Source: Alkalihalophilus pseudofirmus OF4
GTDB taxonomy: Bacteria > Bacillota > Bacilli > Bacillales > Bacillaceae_D
Length of the DNA: 64,000 nt
Reading direction: 5' to 3'
NCBI RefSeq assembly: GCF_000005825.2
Contig: NC_013791.2
Span: 3,038,001-3,102,000, forward strand
Shown: piece after piece, positions 51,435-59,459 of the stretch
Position numbering within the stretch: the first letter of the stretch is position 1
How the letters are laid out: every line of letters begins with the position of its first letter
Notes under the pieces: generated by a model
Told to the model about the DNA's origin: nothing
Database searches by the model: none
Seen by the model: the letters and a program-made list of their open reading frames with translations, nothing else
Position numbers and translations under genes: made by a program

Positions 51435-52001
51435 CTATTCACCTCCTAAATTAAAACGTTGAATTTCTTTATATTTTGGACTTTGCTTCGGGTGGATTTC
51501 AATTAGCTGAAAATACGGTATATCCCACTCTACAAAGGATTCAGTAAATGGATCATCTGACAATAAAAATTCCATTTGTCCAACCCATTTTTTAGCAATA
51601 GTCATATGTGGACGGTACGGTCTGTTGTCTGTACGCAGGTCTAAATTTTGACATACACCATTTATTTCTCTTTGGAGTTTATGAAGCTTTTCTAGATTGC
51701 CCTGAACATCTGCCCAAAGAATGCGCGGTGACCGTTCATTACCGAATGTGTTTAGCCCGCCTATTCTTAAAGTAAAGCTAGAGAGCCCGCTTGAGTTGAG
51801 GGTCTGATTTATCTGTTCAATCAATTCTTGCCTTTTCTTCGTTGATACAGCCCCTAGAAATACGAGCGTAATATGCAGATCCTCTGGATGAGGCCATTGT
51901 TTAAATGGATATTGTTTTTTCAAATCAGCTAAGTGCTTACTATACAGTTCTTTAATTTCCGCGCTAACTGGCACTGACAGAAAATAATGTTGTTCGTTCA
52001 T
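51435..52001 (-). CDS. thpR: RNA 2',3'-cyclic phosphodiesterase (2H family)
   Basis: This 188-residue 2H phosphoesterase has both HxTx motifs: HITLVFLG near residue 45 and HMTIAKKW near 130. It opens RNA 2',3'-cyclic phosphates and was formerly named 2'-5' RNA ligase. Size matches B. subtilis YtlP. It is the first gene of the thpR–lrgA–lrgB unit and lies divergent from the cysteine synthase gene. Confidence 0.92.
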   Translation of the reverse strand: MNEQHYFLSVPVSAEIKELYSKHLADLKKQYPFKQWPHPEDLHITLVFLGAVSTKKRQELIEQINQTLNSSGLSSFTLRIGGLNTFGNERSPRILWADVQGNLEKLHKLQREINGVCQNLDLRTDNRPYRPHMTIAKKWVGQMEFLLSDDPFTESFVEWDIPYFQLIEIHPKQSPKYKEIQRFNLGGE

Positions 52002-52198
52002 ACTAAGACCGCCTTTTTCATCCTAATAACTCCTTTTATGGAACTGTCTTTTGGGGTACTCTTATAAATGATATTGTATCAAAAGAAAGAATGAATATAA
52101 GTAAAACATTTATTTATCATCTTTTCCTATCTTGTTAATAGGAAATCAAAACACAGCTGTGATAAACTATACGTATAGAAATCAGGATTGGATGTGGA

Positions 52199-53140
52199 AT
52201 GATGAGAGTAGTTAATAATATGGCAGAATTAATTGGTCAAACGCCACTTGTAAAGTTAAATCGCATCCCAGCTCCAGGCGGTGCCAAAGTTTATCTCAAA
52301 ATGGAAATGATGAACCCTAGCGGAAGTGTTAAAGACCGTGCTGCATACAATATGATTATAGAAGCCGAGAAACAAGGTCATTTAAAGGAAGGCTCAACCA
52401 TCATTGAGCCAACAAGCGGAAATACAGGTATTGGCTTAGCGATGAATGCCGCAGCTAAAGGATACCGTGCGATTTTAGTCATGCCTGACACGATGTCACA
52501 AGAGCGAATTAATTTACTAAAAGCCTACGGTGCAGAGGTAGTACTGACAGAAGGCGATAAGAAAATGCCAGGTGCCATTGAAAAAGCTCATGAATTAGTT
52601 AAAGAAATACCAAATAGTTACATGCCTATGCAGTTTGAAAATGAAGCAAACTCAGATGCACACCGCAAAACAACAGCTGTAGAAATTAAAACCGCGCTTG
52701 ATAGTGTAGATGAATCATTATCTGCTTTTGTAGCTGCATCAGGTACAGGAGGTACGATTACTGGGACAGGTGAAGAACTAAAACGTTTCTACCCAGAGGC
52801 CTCTATTCATGTAGTAGAGCCTGCAGGTTCACCAGTCTTATCTGGAGGCAAGCCAGGACCTCATAAATTAGTCGGTACAAGTCCTGGATTTATCCCTCCT
52901 ATCCTTAATGAGCAAGTGTATGATGAAATCTTGAAAATTGAAGATGAGGATGCTTACCGCGTTACACGAGAACTTGCCCAACAAGAAGGGATTCTAGTCG
53001 GTCCATCTTCAGGTGCTGCTTGCTTTGCAGCGCTAGAAGTAGCTAAACGCTTATCACCTGAGGATGTGGTTGTAGCGATTGCTTGTGATACGGGTGAGCG
53101 TTATTTATCTACTGACTTATTCGAGTTTAACGATCAATAA
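52199..53140 (+). CDS. Cysteine synthase family (O-acetylserine sulfhydrylase, YtkP-like)
   Basis: This 313-residue PLP enzyme has the Schiff-base lysine in NPSGSVKDRAA, the substrate loop PTSGNTGIG and the phosphate-binding ASGTGGTITGTG. GPSSGAACFAA near the C-terminus is also typical. It matches the second B. subtilis cysteine-synthase paralogue, YtkP, in start and location. Sulfide and O-acetylserine are the expected substrates, though paralogues may have shifted roles. ATG 52199 or the directly following ATG can start it. It ends at a shared terminator with pepV. Confidence 0.92.
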   Translation: MMRVVNNMAELIGQTPLVKLNRIPAPGGAKVYLKMEMMNPSGSVKDRAAYNMIIEAEKQGHLKEGSTIIEPTSGNTGIGLAMNAAAKGYRAILVMPDTMSQERINLLKAYGAEVVLTEGDKKMPGAIEKAHELVKEIPNSYMPMQFENEANSDAHRKTTAVEIKTALDSVDESLSAFVAASGTGGTITGTGEELKRFYPEASIHVVEPAGSPVLSGGKPGPHKLVGTSPGFIPPILNEQVYDEILKIEDEDAYRVTRELAQQEGILVGPSSGAACFAALEVAKRLSPEDVVVAIACDTGERYLSTDLFEFNDQ

Positions 53141-53142
53141 GA

Positions 53143-53175
53143 AAAAGCGGAGAGATTAATGATCTCTCCGCTTTT
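53143..53175. terminator. Bidirectional terminator between cysteine synthase gene and pepV
   Basis: AAAAGCGGAGAGAT pairs perfectly with ATCTCTCCGCTTTT around TAATG. Confidence 0.93.
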
Positions 53176-53176
53176 A

Positions 53177-54580
53177 TTATTTAGCAAGCTCATAAATAGC
53201 CTCAGCATAAATAGCTGCTGCTTTAATTAAGTCATCTATTAAAATGTACTCATCCTTTTGATGGGCAACATCTTCTCTTCCAGGAAACATCGGCCCAAAG
53301 GCTACGCCGACATCAAGAGAACGAGCATAGGTTCCTCCTCCGATCGCAAGTAAACCGGCTTTCTCACCTGTTTGGCGTTCATACACTCCTTGAAGCGTTT
53401 TAATTAGAGGGTGGTCTCCCTCTACATAGCTTGGTGTCATATGATCAATCACCTTTATCTCGGCTTGATTATCACTTGCTGCCTGCTTTAACGCATGAAT
53501 AATCTTGTCTCCATCAGCCGTCACGGGATACCTGATATTTAATCCAACTCCAGCACTAGATCCCCGCTTGTAAGATACTTTACCAACATTCACAGTTAAC
53601 GGACCAGATACTTCATCCTCTACGTTTATACCGAGCGTTTGACCATAGAAGTCTCCTTGACATTTCTCGCCTAACAGCGAAATAAAGGCCGGAAGTTTAG
53701 TTAACTGAAGCGAGTGCAAAAACTCTGCTAAGTAAAGGCTTGCATTTATTCCTCTCTCTGGTGTAGAGCCATGTGCAGATTTCCCAAGAATAGATAAAAC
53801 GAGGGTTTCCTTCGTATGGTCAAAGGAACCTTCAAACGTTTTTTCTTCTAGAAATGCGGAAAATGAAGCGATAATAGAGGCTAGGTGTTCCTCGTTCCCC
53901 TTCAACTTCACTTCTGCAGATTCTGGCACCATATTTAAACGTTCGCCTGACTTAAATGTTTCTAGTTTAACCTCTCCGTCTGAATCTTTTTCGGAGAATT
54001 TAAGTTCTACATCCATAATTCCCTTTTCTGCATGGATAATGGGAAAATCAGCATCAGGTGCGAAGCCGATTGTCGGCATTTCTTCATGCTCAAAATAATG
54101 CTCTACACATCTCCAGTTGCTTTCCTCATCCGTCCCGAAAATAATCCGAACACGCTTTGACAACTCTACATTTAATTCTTTTACTAAGGCTAAGGCAAAA
54201 AAAGCTGCCATTGTTGGACCTTTGTTATCTATTGCCCCTCTAGCAAACAGTTTCTCTTCCCGAATCTCTGCAGCAAATGGCGGGCTTGTCCACCCCGTTC
54301 CTGCCGGCACCACATCGAGATGACATAATATACCTACACTCTCTTTTCCAGAGCCATGTTCTACATACCCCGCATACCCATCAAGATTCTTAACAGAAAA
54401 ACCACGATCTTCACCTTCTGTTAACATATGTTGCAATGCGTTTGCAATTCCCTTACCAAACGGCTGGCCTGCTGATGCCGTCGACTCATCTAAAACACTG
54501 TTAATACGCAGAAATTCTTGAGTTTCATTTATTAACTGATCTTTTCTTTTTTCTACTTCGTTGAGCCAATTAATCTTCAT
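53177..54580 (-). CDS. pepV: Dipeptidase PepV (M20 family)
   Basis: This 467-residue dizinc dipeptidase has the metal-site motifs GILCHLDVVPAG (His, Asp), GAIDNKGPTMA (bridging Asp), GTDEESNWR (catalytic and metal Glu), FAPDADFPIIHAEKG and the final ligand in REDVAHQKDEY. An inserted lid-type domain (~190–370) replaces the usual dimerisation domain, as in PepV. It acts in the cytoplasm on dipeptides. It corresponds to B. subtilis YtjP. The ATG follows AAAGGAGAATCGGAAAA. Confidence 0.94.
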   Translation of the reverse strand: MKINWLNEVEKRKDQLINETQEFLRINSVLDESTASAGQPFGKGIANALQHMLTEGEDRGFSVKNLDGYAGYVEHGSGKESVGILCHLDVVPAGTGWTSPPFAAEIREEKLFARGAIDNKGPTMAAFFALALVKELNVELSKRVRIIFGTDEESNWRCVEHYFEHEEMPTIGFAPDADFPIIHAEKGIMDVELKFSEKDSDGEVKLETFKSGERLNMVPESAEVKLKGNEEHLASIIASFSAFLEEKTFEGSFDHTKETLVLSILGKSAHGSTPERGINASLYLAEFLHSLQLTKLPAFISLLGEKCQGDFYGQTLGINVEDEVSGPLTVNVGKVSYKRGSSAGVGLNIRYPVTADGDKIIHALKQAASDNQAEIKVIDHMTPSYVEGDHPLIKTLQGVYERQTGEKAGLLAIGGGTYARSLDVGVAFGPMFPGREDVAHQKDEYILIDDLIKAAAIYAEAIYELAK

Positions 54581-54970
54581 TTTTCCGATTCTCCTTTACA
54601 TACATGAACAATAGTCAAGCAAAACCTTTGCTAAATTTCAAGAATTATTATAGAATATAGGTGTCTGGAGGGTTCGATGTGATCATGTGTTTCTAAATCA
54701 CTATCACGAACCAATATCAACATTACCTTGCTATAAGATAAAAATCAAATGACCCACTACAACCAAGATTTGTGTAATGCTCTTATTACGTTAAGACGAG
54801 AAATCATTTCTCACTCTTAGCTGGCAGTCAAGAGCCAGAAAATAAGAACGCATCTACATCTCATCCCCCTCTGACGGTAAGTGATCCGCTGTAGTCCTGC
54901 ATATATATGTTTAAAGAAGCATAGAATGTGCTATAGGACTAGGTCATGATTATGAATAAGGAGTGGTTTT
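54581..54970. other. Intergenic region between pepV and ytzE
   Basis: The 390 bp contain no reading frame with a ribosome-binding site apart from ytzE's own. I see no strong promoter pair and no large repeat. Confidence 0.5.
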
Positions 54971-55189
54971 TTGAAAACTTCAACTGATCGTATGCTGACC
55001 CGTATTAAATCCATTTACCTCTACATCAAACAAAGGGGGACCGTCACGACGACTGAATTGGTTGAAGAATTCGGGATTACCCAACGCACCATCCAGCGTG
55101 ACTTGAATGTACTAGAGTACAATAATCTTGTTAGCAGTCCTTCAAGAGGAAAATGGAGCGTAACAGACAGAAAAACACGCGTTTCATAG
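54971..55189 (+). CDS. ytzE: Short DeoR-type helix-turn-helix protein YtzE
   Basis: This 72-residue protein is only the DeoR-family winged helix-turn-helix (RIKSIYLYIKQRGTVTTTEL, EEFGITQRTIQRDLNVLEYN) with no effector-binding domain. It strongly resembles B. subtilis YtzE. It would bind DNA, probably as a dimer; targets are unknown. TTG 54971 lies after AAGGAGTGG and gives the family N-terminus MKTSTDRMLTRIKS. A 23-bp-stem terminator follows. Confidence 0.9.
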   Translation: MKTSTDRMLTRIKSIYLYIKQRGTVTTTELVEEFGITQRTIQRDLNVLEYNNLVSSPSRGKWSVTDRKTRVS

Positions 55190-55270
55190 TTTCTTTAACT
55201 TGAAATTGCTGTATGCTGGACACTACCTTACGAATTGATAACGACTTCTATGAGAACATGTATAATACTT

Positions 55271-55321
55271 AAAGCCACAAAAAGACGAAAGGAGCAGATC
55301 CTTTCGTCTTTTTGTGGCTTT
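55271..55321. terminator. Long-stem terminator between ytzE and the pseudouridine synthase gene
   Basis: A perfect 23-bp stem (55271–55293 with 55299–55321) around GCAGA contains A5/T5 tracts inside the arms, serving both convergent genes. Confidence 0.92.
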
Positions 55322-55359
55322 GATTTTGTTCTTTGATTTCTTCTCTTTATTTTAGTTCT

Positions 55360-56076
55360 TCAAATTAGTTCTTCAAACAAGGCCAGCTTATCTTCTTCAG
55401 TCAACTCCCGGACCATGCCCTTTTCTAAACTTGGATCAAGTTTCAAGCCACCTATTGATATGCGCTTTAAAAACGTCACTTTCTTGTCTACTGCTTCAAA
55501 CATTCTTTTTACTTGATGAAACTTTCCTTCAGTAATCGTTAATTCGACCTCCGATTGCTCACCTGCGGTAATGATGGTTAAATCCGCAGGTTTTGTTACG
55601 TATCCATCATCAAGGGTTACTCCCTTTTTAAATAAACCAATGTCCTCTTCTGTTACGGTTCCTTTTACTTTAGCATAATACGTTTTTTTGACATGTTTCT
55701 TGGGTGACATCAAAGAGTGAGAAAATTTCCCGTCATTTGTAAGAAGCAGCATTCCTTCCGTATCTTTATCGAGCCTGCCAACCGGGAATGGATCATATAA
55801 GAGATACGATTCATCTAACAGGTCTATAACGGTTTTATGATGGTTGTCTTCCGTAGCAGAAATGACGCCTTGCGGTTTATTTAACATTAGGTAAACATAC
55901 GGCTTATATTCTACCAGTTCGCCATGGACTGTCACATCGGATTGATCAGGGTCTACTTTATATGAGCCATCTTTTATCACCTTTTCATTAATTCGTACAC
56001 TGCCGCTTTTAAGAACTTTTTTCACTTCTTTTCGTGAACCATATCCCATGTTCGAAAGCAATTTATCTAGCCTCAT
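55360..56076 (-). CDS. 16S rRNA pseudouridine synthase, RsuA/RluE family
   Basis: This 238-residue enzyme starts with an S4 RNA-binding domain (MRLDKLLSNMGYGSRKEVK) and continues with the pseudouridine-synthase fold with catalytic Asp in VGRLDKDTEGMLLLTND. EGKFHQVKRMFEAVDKKV is the conserved C-terminal motif. It equals B. subtilis YtzG in place and size. ATG 56076 follows AAAGGTGAAGAGG; the upstream GTG overlaps the site. The exact uridine target is inferred from family. Confidence 0.92.
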   Translation of the reverse strand: MRLDKLLSNMGYGSRKEVKKVLKSGSVRINEKVIKDGSYKVDPDQSDVTVHGELVEYKPYVYLMLNKPQGVISATEDNHHKTVIDLLDESYLLYDPFPVGRLDKDTEGMLLLTNDGKFSHSLMSPKKHVKKTYYAKVKGTVTEEDIGLFKKGVTLDDGYVTKPADLTIITAGEQSEVELTITEGKFHQVKRMFEAVDKKVTFLKRISIGGLKLDPSLEKGMVRELTEEDKLALFEELI

Positions 56077-56113
56077 CCTCTTCACCTTTCTATCGATTAC
56101 TTTATGATGGATT

Positions 56114-56779
56114 TTAACTATTCGATTTCAATTCATCAATAATAGACTTTGCAAATCCACCCAGGTCATTGTTTAGGTACCCTCGAACCACACCAGGTGC
56201 AATTTGCTTTTGTATCTGTTTTATTACCTGATTTGAAAGCTTCATCTCTTTGGCTTTAGTTTCAATTTGTATGAGCATTTTTAAGGTTTCTTTTGTAGCT
56301 AGTTTATTCGCAGCCAGTACATCCTCTTCACTCACCAGCTCCACCCTGAGAGCTGGAAAGAGTGTTTGAACTTTCTCTTTAAAGTGTCCGCATTCAGGCG
56401 GAATCGCTAATAAACCATCCTTATCCTTCAGCAATTGTGCCGCATGCCCAACTAGTTTACAAGGAAGCAATGTTCTTCCCTTTACTAACGGCATCACATC
56501 TTTTTCTAATAAGGCAGTAGCAAAATGAAAAATAATGACATCTTCATCTAAGTGATGGATATGCTCTGTAAAGAATTCCTCATAGGCATTCTTAGGAAGA
56601 CAAACGAGCATCATTTCTGCCTTCTTAAGTTCTTCTTTTTTAACTGGGACTGCAAATGGGTACTGACTTGTGAGCTCCCTTACTGTCTTCTGATTTCTTC
56701 CGTACACTCCAACTTGGTCATGTTTTATTTGAGAGAGCAACGCTTTACTTAGACGTCCTGAGCCTATGATAATAACCAT
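56114..56779 (-). CDS. NAD(P)-binding Rossmann protein, ProC/F420-reductase-like
   Basis: This 221-residue protein begins with the dinucleotide loop VIIIGSGRLSKALL and continues with GVYGRNQKTVRELTSQYP, the pattern of pyrroline-5-carboxylate-reductase-like and related short Rossmann enzymes. MLVCLPKNAYEEFF follows, as in that superfamily. The C-terminal part is helical (KLATKETLKMLIQIETKAK). The substrate is unknown and it is not true ProC by sequence. AGGAGGGGTCAAA precedes the start. It lies 55 bp after the SEDS gene and may be co-transcribed. Confidence 0.7.
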   Translation of the reverse strand: MVIIIGSGRLSKALLSQIKHDQVGVYGRNQKTVRELTSQYPFAVPVKKEELKKAEMMLVCLPKNAYEEFFTEHIHHLDEDVIIFHFATALLEKDVMPLVKGRTLLPCKLVGHAAQLLKDKDGLLAIPPECGHFKEKVQTLFPALRVELVSEEDVLAANKLATKETLKMLIQIETKAKEMKLSNQVIKQIQKQIAPGVVRGYLNNDLGGFAKSIIDELKSNS

Positions 56780-56795
56780 TTTGACCCCTCCTGTT

Positions 56796-56836
56796 TAAAT
56801 AATAAAAGAACTGCAATCGGGTGATTAACAGCTCTT
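56796..56836 (-). terminator. Weak terminator after the SEDS gene pair
   Basis: On the minus strand AAGAGCTG pairs with CAGTTCTT (one G·T pair) across 15 bases, followed by TTATTATTT. Read-through into the next gene is likely. Confidence 0.5.
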
Positions 56837-58019
56837 ATGAAGCAATCTCTTCGGTTTGGAACATGTAGTGACGGGTTCGCATTCCAACATTTAAAACAAT
56901 TCCAACGGCCAGCATATTCGTTATAAGCGAACTACCACCGTAACTGATAAACGGAAGAGCAAGACCTGTAATCGGCATTAATCCGATTGTCATCGCGATG
57001 TTTTGGAACACTTGGAACACAAGTAATCCAATCACACCAGCTACTAAATACGTTCCATATAAATTATTACATGTCAGCGCAATGATAATCATGCGATAAA
57101 AAATCAAGAAATACGTAACAAGTAAAACAGTAGCTCCTATAAAACCAAACTCCTCACCGATAACGGTAAAGATAAAGTCGGTATGAATTTCTGGTATTGT
57201 ATCACTTTGTGTTTGCACACCTTGTAGATAGCCGCTTCCATAAAGCTGACCTGAACCAATACCACGGATAGCCTGCGTTAACTGATAGCCGTAGCCAGAC
57301 GCATATCCTTCTGGGTCAAGCCAGCCATAAATTCTCTCGAGCTGATGCTGTGCAATAATCTTAGTAAATATTTCGAAATGATTATTGTGGAGCCAGACTA
57401 AGGAAATAATCCCCGTGACAGCAGATAAGCCTAAAAAGCCAAGAATCCTCCATGCAATACCTGACATTAACAGCATTGTAGCAATAATACTTGCAATAAC
57501 AAGTGCTGTACCTAGGTCTGGCTGCTGAAGTATGAGAAAGAATGGAGGCAGCCCTACCGCTAGAACTTTAGCCACCACAATCATATCTGATTTGAAGTCT
57601 TTTTCCCTTCGCTCTGTCGTAATCTTGTACAGCAGATGGGCTAAAGCTAAAATAACAAAAATCTTAACAAATTCAGATGGCTGCGGCTGTGCAAAGCCCA
57701 GGTTTAACCATCGAGTTGACCCGTTTCTAAATACCCCAAGCGGAGTAAATGAAACAAGCATCAGTGCAATCATTCCGATCGCATAAAGCGGAATCGAAAA
57801 GTTTTTAAATAAATCGTAATCCATTACCATCACAAGCGCCATAATGAGAGTTCCAGCAACAAAGAATATGACCTGCCTTCTTAAGAATAAGGTAGGGTCA
57901 CTGCTGAAATACTGCCCAGATCCGCTATAGATAGCCAGCAGACTAAAACACATCAACACAAACAAGAGAAAAAGCAATGTATAATCAATTTGTTGCAAAT
58001 TTGTTTTACGTTCTTCCAT
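56835..58019 (-). CDS. SEDS-family peptidoglycan polymerase (RodA/FtsW type), first copy
   Basis: This 394-residue membrane protein has about ten helices and the SEDS core: PQPSEFVKIFVIL, LQQPDLGTALVIA, IPEIHTDFIFTVIGEEFG (catalytic Asp) and LPFISYGGSSLITNM. SEDS proteins polymerise glycan strands together with a class B PBP. Features such as GYGYQLTQAIRGIGSGQLYG suggest the RodA branch. ATG 58019 follows GGAGGAGACA. It lies 37 bp after the second SEDS gene; no PBP gene is nearby. Confidence 0.9.
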   Translation of the reverse strand: MEERKTNLQQIDYTLLFLLFVLMCFSLLAIYSGSGQYFSSDPTLFLRRQVIFFVAGTLIMALVMVMDYDLFKNFSIPLYAIGMIALMLVSFTPLGVFRNGSTRWLNLGFAQPQPSEFVKIFVILALAHLLYKITTERREKDFKSDMIVVAKVLAVGLPPFFLILQQPDLGTALVIASIIATMLLMSGIAWRILGFLGLSAVTGIISLVWLHNNHFEIFTKIIAQHQLERIYGWLDPEGYASGYGYQLTQAIRGIGSGQLYGSGYLQGVQTQSDTIPEIHTDFIFTVIGEEFGFIGATVLLVTYFLIFYRMIIIALTCNNLYGTYLVAGVIGLLVFQVFQNIAMTIGLMPITGLALPFISYGGSSLITNMLAVGIVLNVGMRTRHYMFQTEEIAS

Positions 58020-58056
58020 TGTCTCCTCCAAACGAAACAACTACACCTATACGCAC

Positions 58057-59199
58057 TTAGGCAGTCAACGGTTCATCTTCATGCTGGTTCAGCCGCTTTT
58101 GCCGGATGTTATTTCTAGATATATTTGCAAGTATCGCTATTGATACTAATGTAACAAGCAACGAAGATCCCCCGTTACTAACGAGTGGAAGCGGAATTCC
58201 TGTAATAGGCAAGAGTCCTGATACTGCTCCCACATTAAAAATAACTTGAATAGCAATTTGGAACACAATTCCAAATGCCATCAAACTTCCAAATGGACTT
58301 TTACAGCGAGTTCCAATAATAACACCACGGAACAAAATTAACCCATGACATGCTAATACGAAAATAACGCCTAAAAAACCTAATTCTTCTGAGACAATCG
58401 CTAAAATAAAATCAGTATGTGCCTCAGGTAAGTATAGAAGCTTTTGTACACTTTGTCCAAGTCCCGTACCTGTTAATCCCCCATGAGCAATGGCTATGTA
58501 GGAATTAACGAGTTGAAGTCCATCGCCGAATTGATCGGAAAATGGATCTGTAAAAGAAGTAAGACGCCTTATTCGGTAAGGCTCTGTAATAGCGAGGGTC
58601 GCAAACAGTCCGCCTCCCACAAGCCCCAATCCTAATAAATGTCTAAACCTAGCCCCTGAAAAGAAAACAATTAATAAAGAAACCATTAAAATCGATGTAG
58701 CAGTACCTAGGTCTGGCTGAAGCATAATCAGTCCAAAAATAACCGCAACCACAACGAGCGGCGGAAGAACCCCTTTGATAAACTGATCAATATACACTTG
58801 TTTTTTGGAATAGACATGTGCAAGGTAAATGACAATTCCGATTTTCACAAATTCTGAGGGCTGCAAATTAAGCGGACCAATACGAATCCAGCGCTGGGCC
58901 CCACCTACTTCATGACCTAATGGGGTTTTAACAAGGATTAAGGATACTACCATAAGCCCGACAATAACGATGGCAAGCTTTCTGTATAGCCGGTATGGAA
59001 AGTGCATGAAGAATAAAAAAGCTGGTATGGCAAGCAAGAACCACACAGCTTGTCTTGTAATAAAATGATAAGGATTATTAAACTTATCAATCGCCAATAC
59101 ATAACTTGAGCTAAATACCATTAACAGACCGAACCCAGCTAATAGGAACGTTGTAATGATAAGAACCCAATCATTATCTTTAATAAATGAATATTTCAT
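58057..59199 (-). CDS. SEDS-family peptidoglycan polymerase (FtsW/RodA type), second copy
   Basis: This 380-residue polytopic protein has the same SEDS signatures: LQPSEFVKIGIVIYLAH, MLQPDLGTATSIL, LPEAHTDFILAIVSEELG (catalytic Asp) and LPLVSNGGSSLLVTL. GGLTGTGLGQSVQKLLYLPEA is more FtsW/SpoVE-like. ATG 59199 follows GGGGGA. It forms a tandem pair with the downstream SEDS gene. Whether it serves septation, elongation or sporulation is unknown. Confidence 0.9.
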   Translation of the reverse strand: MKYSFIKDNDWVLIITTFLLAGFGLLMVFSSSYVLAIDKFNNPYHFITRQAVWFLLAIPAFLFFMHFPYRLYRKLAIVIVGLMVVSLILVKTPLGHEVGGAQRWIRIGPLNLQPSEFVKIGIVIYLAHVYSKKQVYIDQFIKGVLPPLVVVAVIFGLIMLQPDLGTATSILMVSLLIVFFSGARFRHLLGLGLVGGGLFATLAITEPYRIRRLTSFTDPFSDQFGDGLQLVNSYIAIAHGGLTGTGLGQSVQKLLYLPEAHTDFILAIVSEELGFLGVIFVLACHGLILFRGVIIGTRCKSPFGSLMAFGIVFQIAIQVIFNVGAVSGLLPITGIPLPLVSNGGSSLLVTLVSIAILANISRNNIRQKRLNQHEDEPLTA

Positions 59200-59411
59200 C
59201 CGGTCCCCCAACTTGTTCAGTCTTTATTTTTTTCCATGACTGTTCTAGCTTGATTCATTATATCAAACGACTGAAATTAGAAAAAGGGGCTTTCGTTGCC
59301 AACACTTGTCGAAATAACGGCGTTTAGACAAGATTCATCATATCCTTCAATATTTTACATGATTACGCAAAAAAAGAAAGACCAGTAAAAGACCATTAAT
59401 TTAAGATAAAA

Positions 59412-59443
59412 ATTGAAAAAGCTGACTGCCACGGCAATCAGCT
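59412..59443 (-). terminator. Terminator of ytgP
   Basis: On the minus strand AGCTGATTGCC pairs with GGCAGTCAGCT (one G·T pair), followed by TTTTCAATTTTT. Confidence 0.88.
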
Positions 59444-59459
59444 TCTCACACCTATTCCT

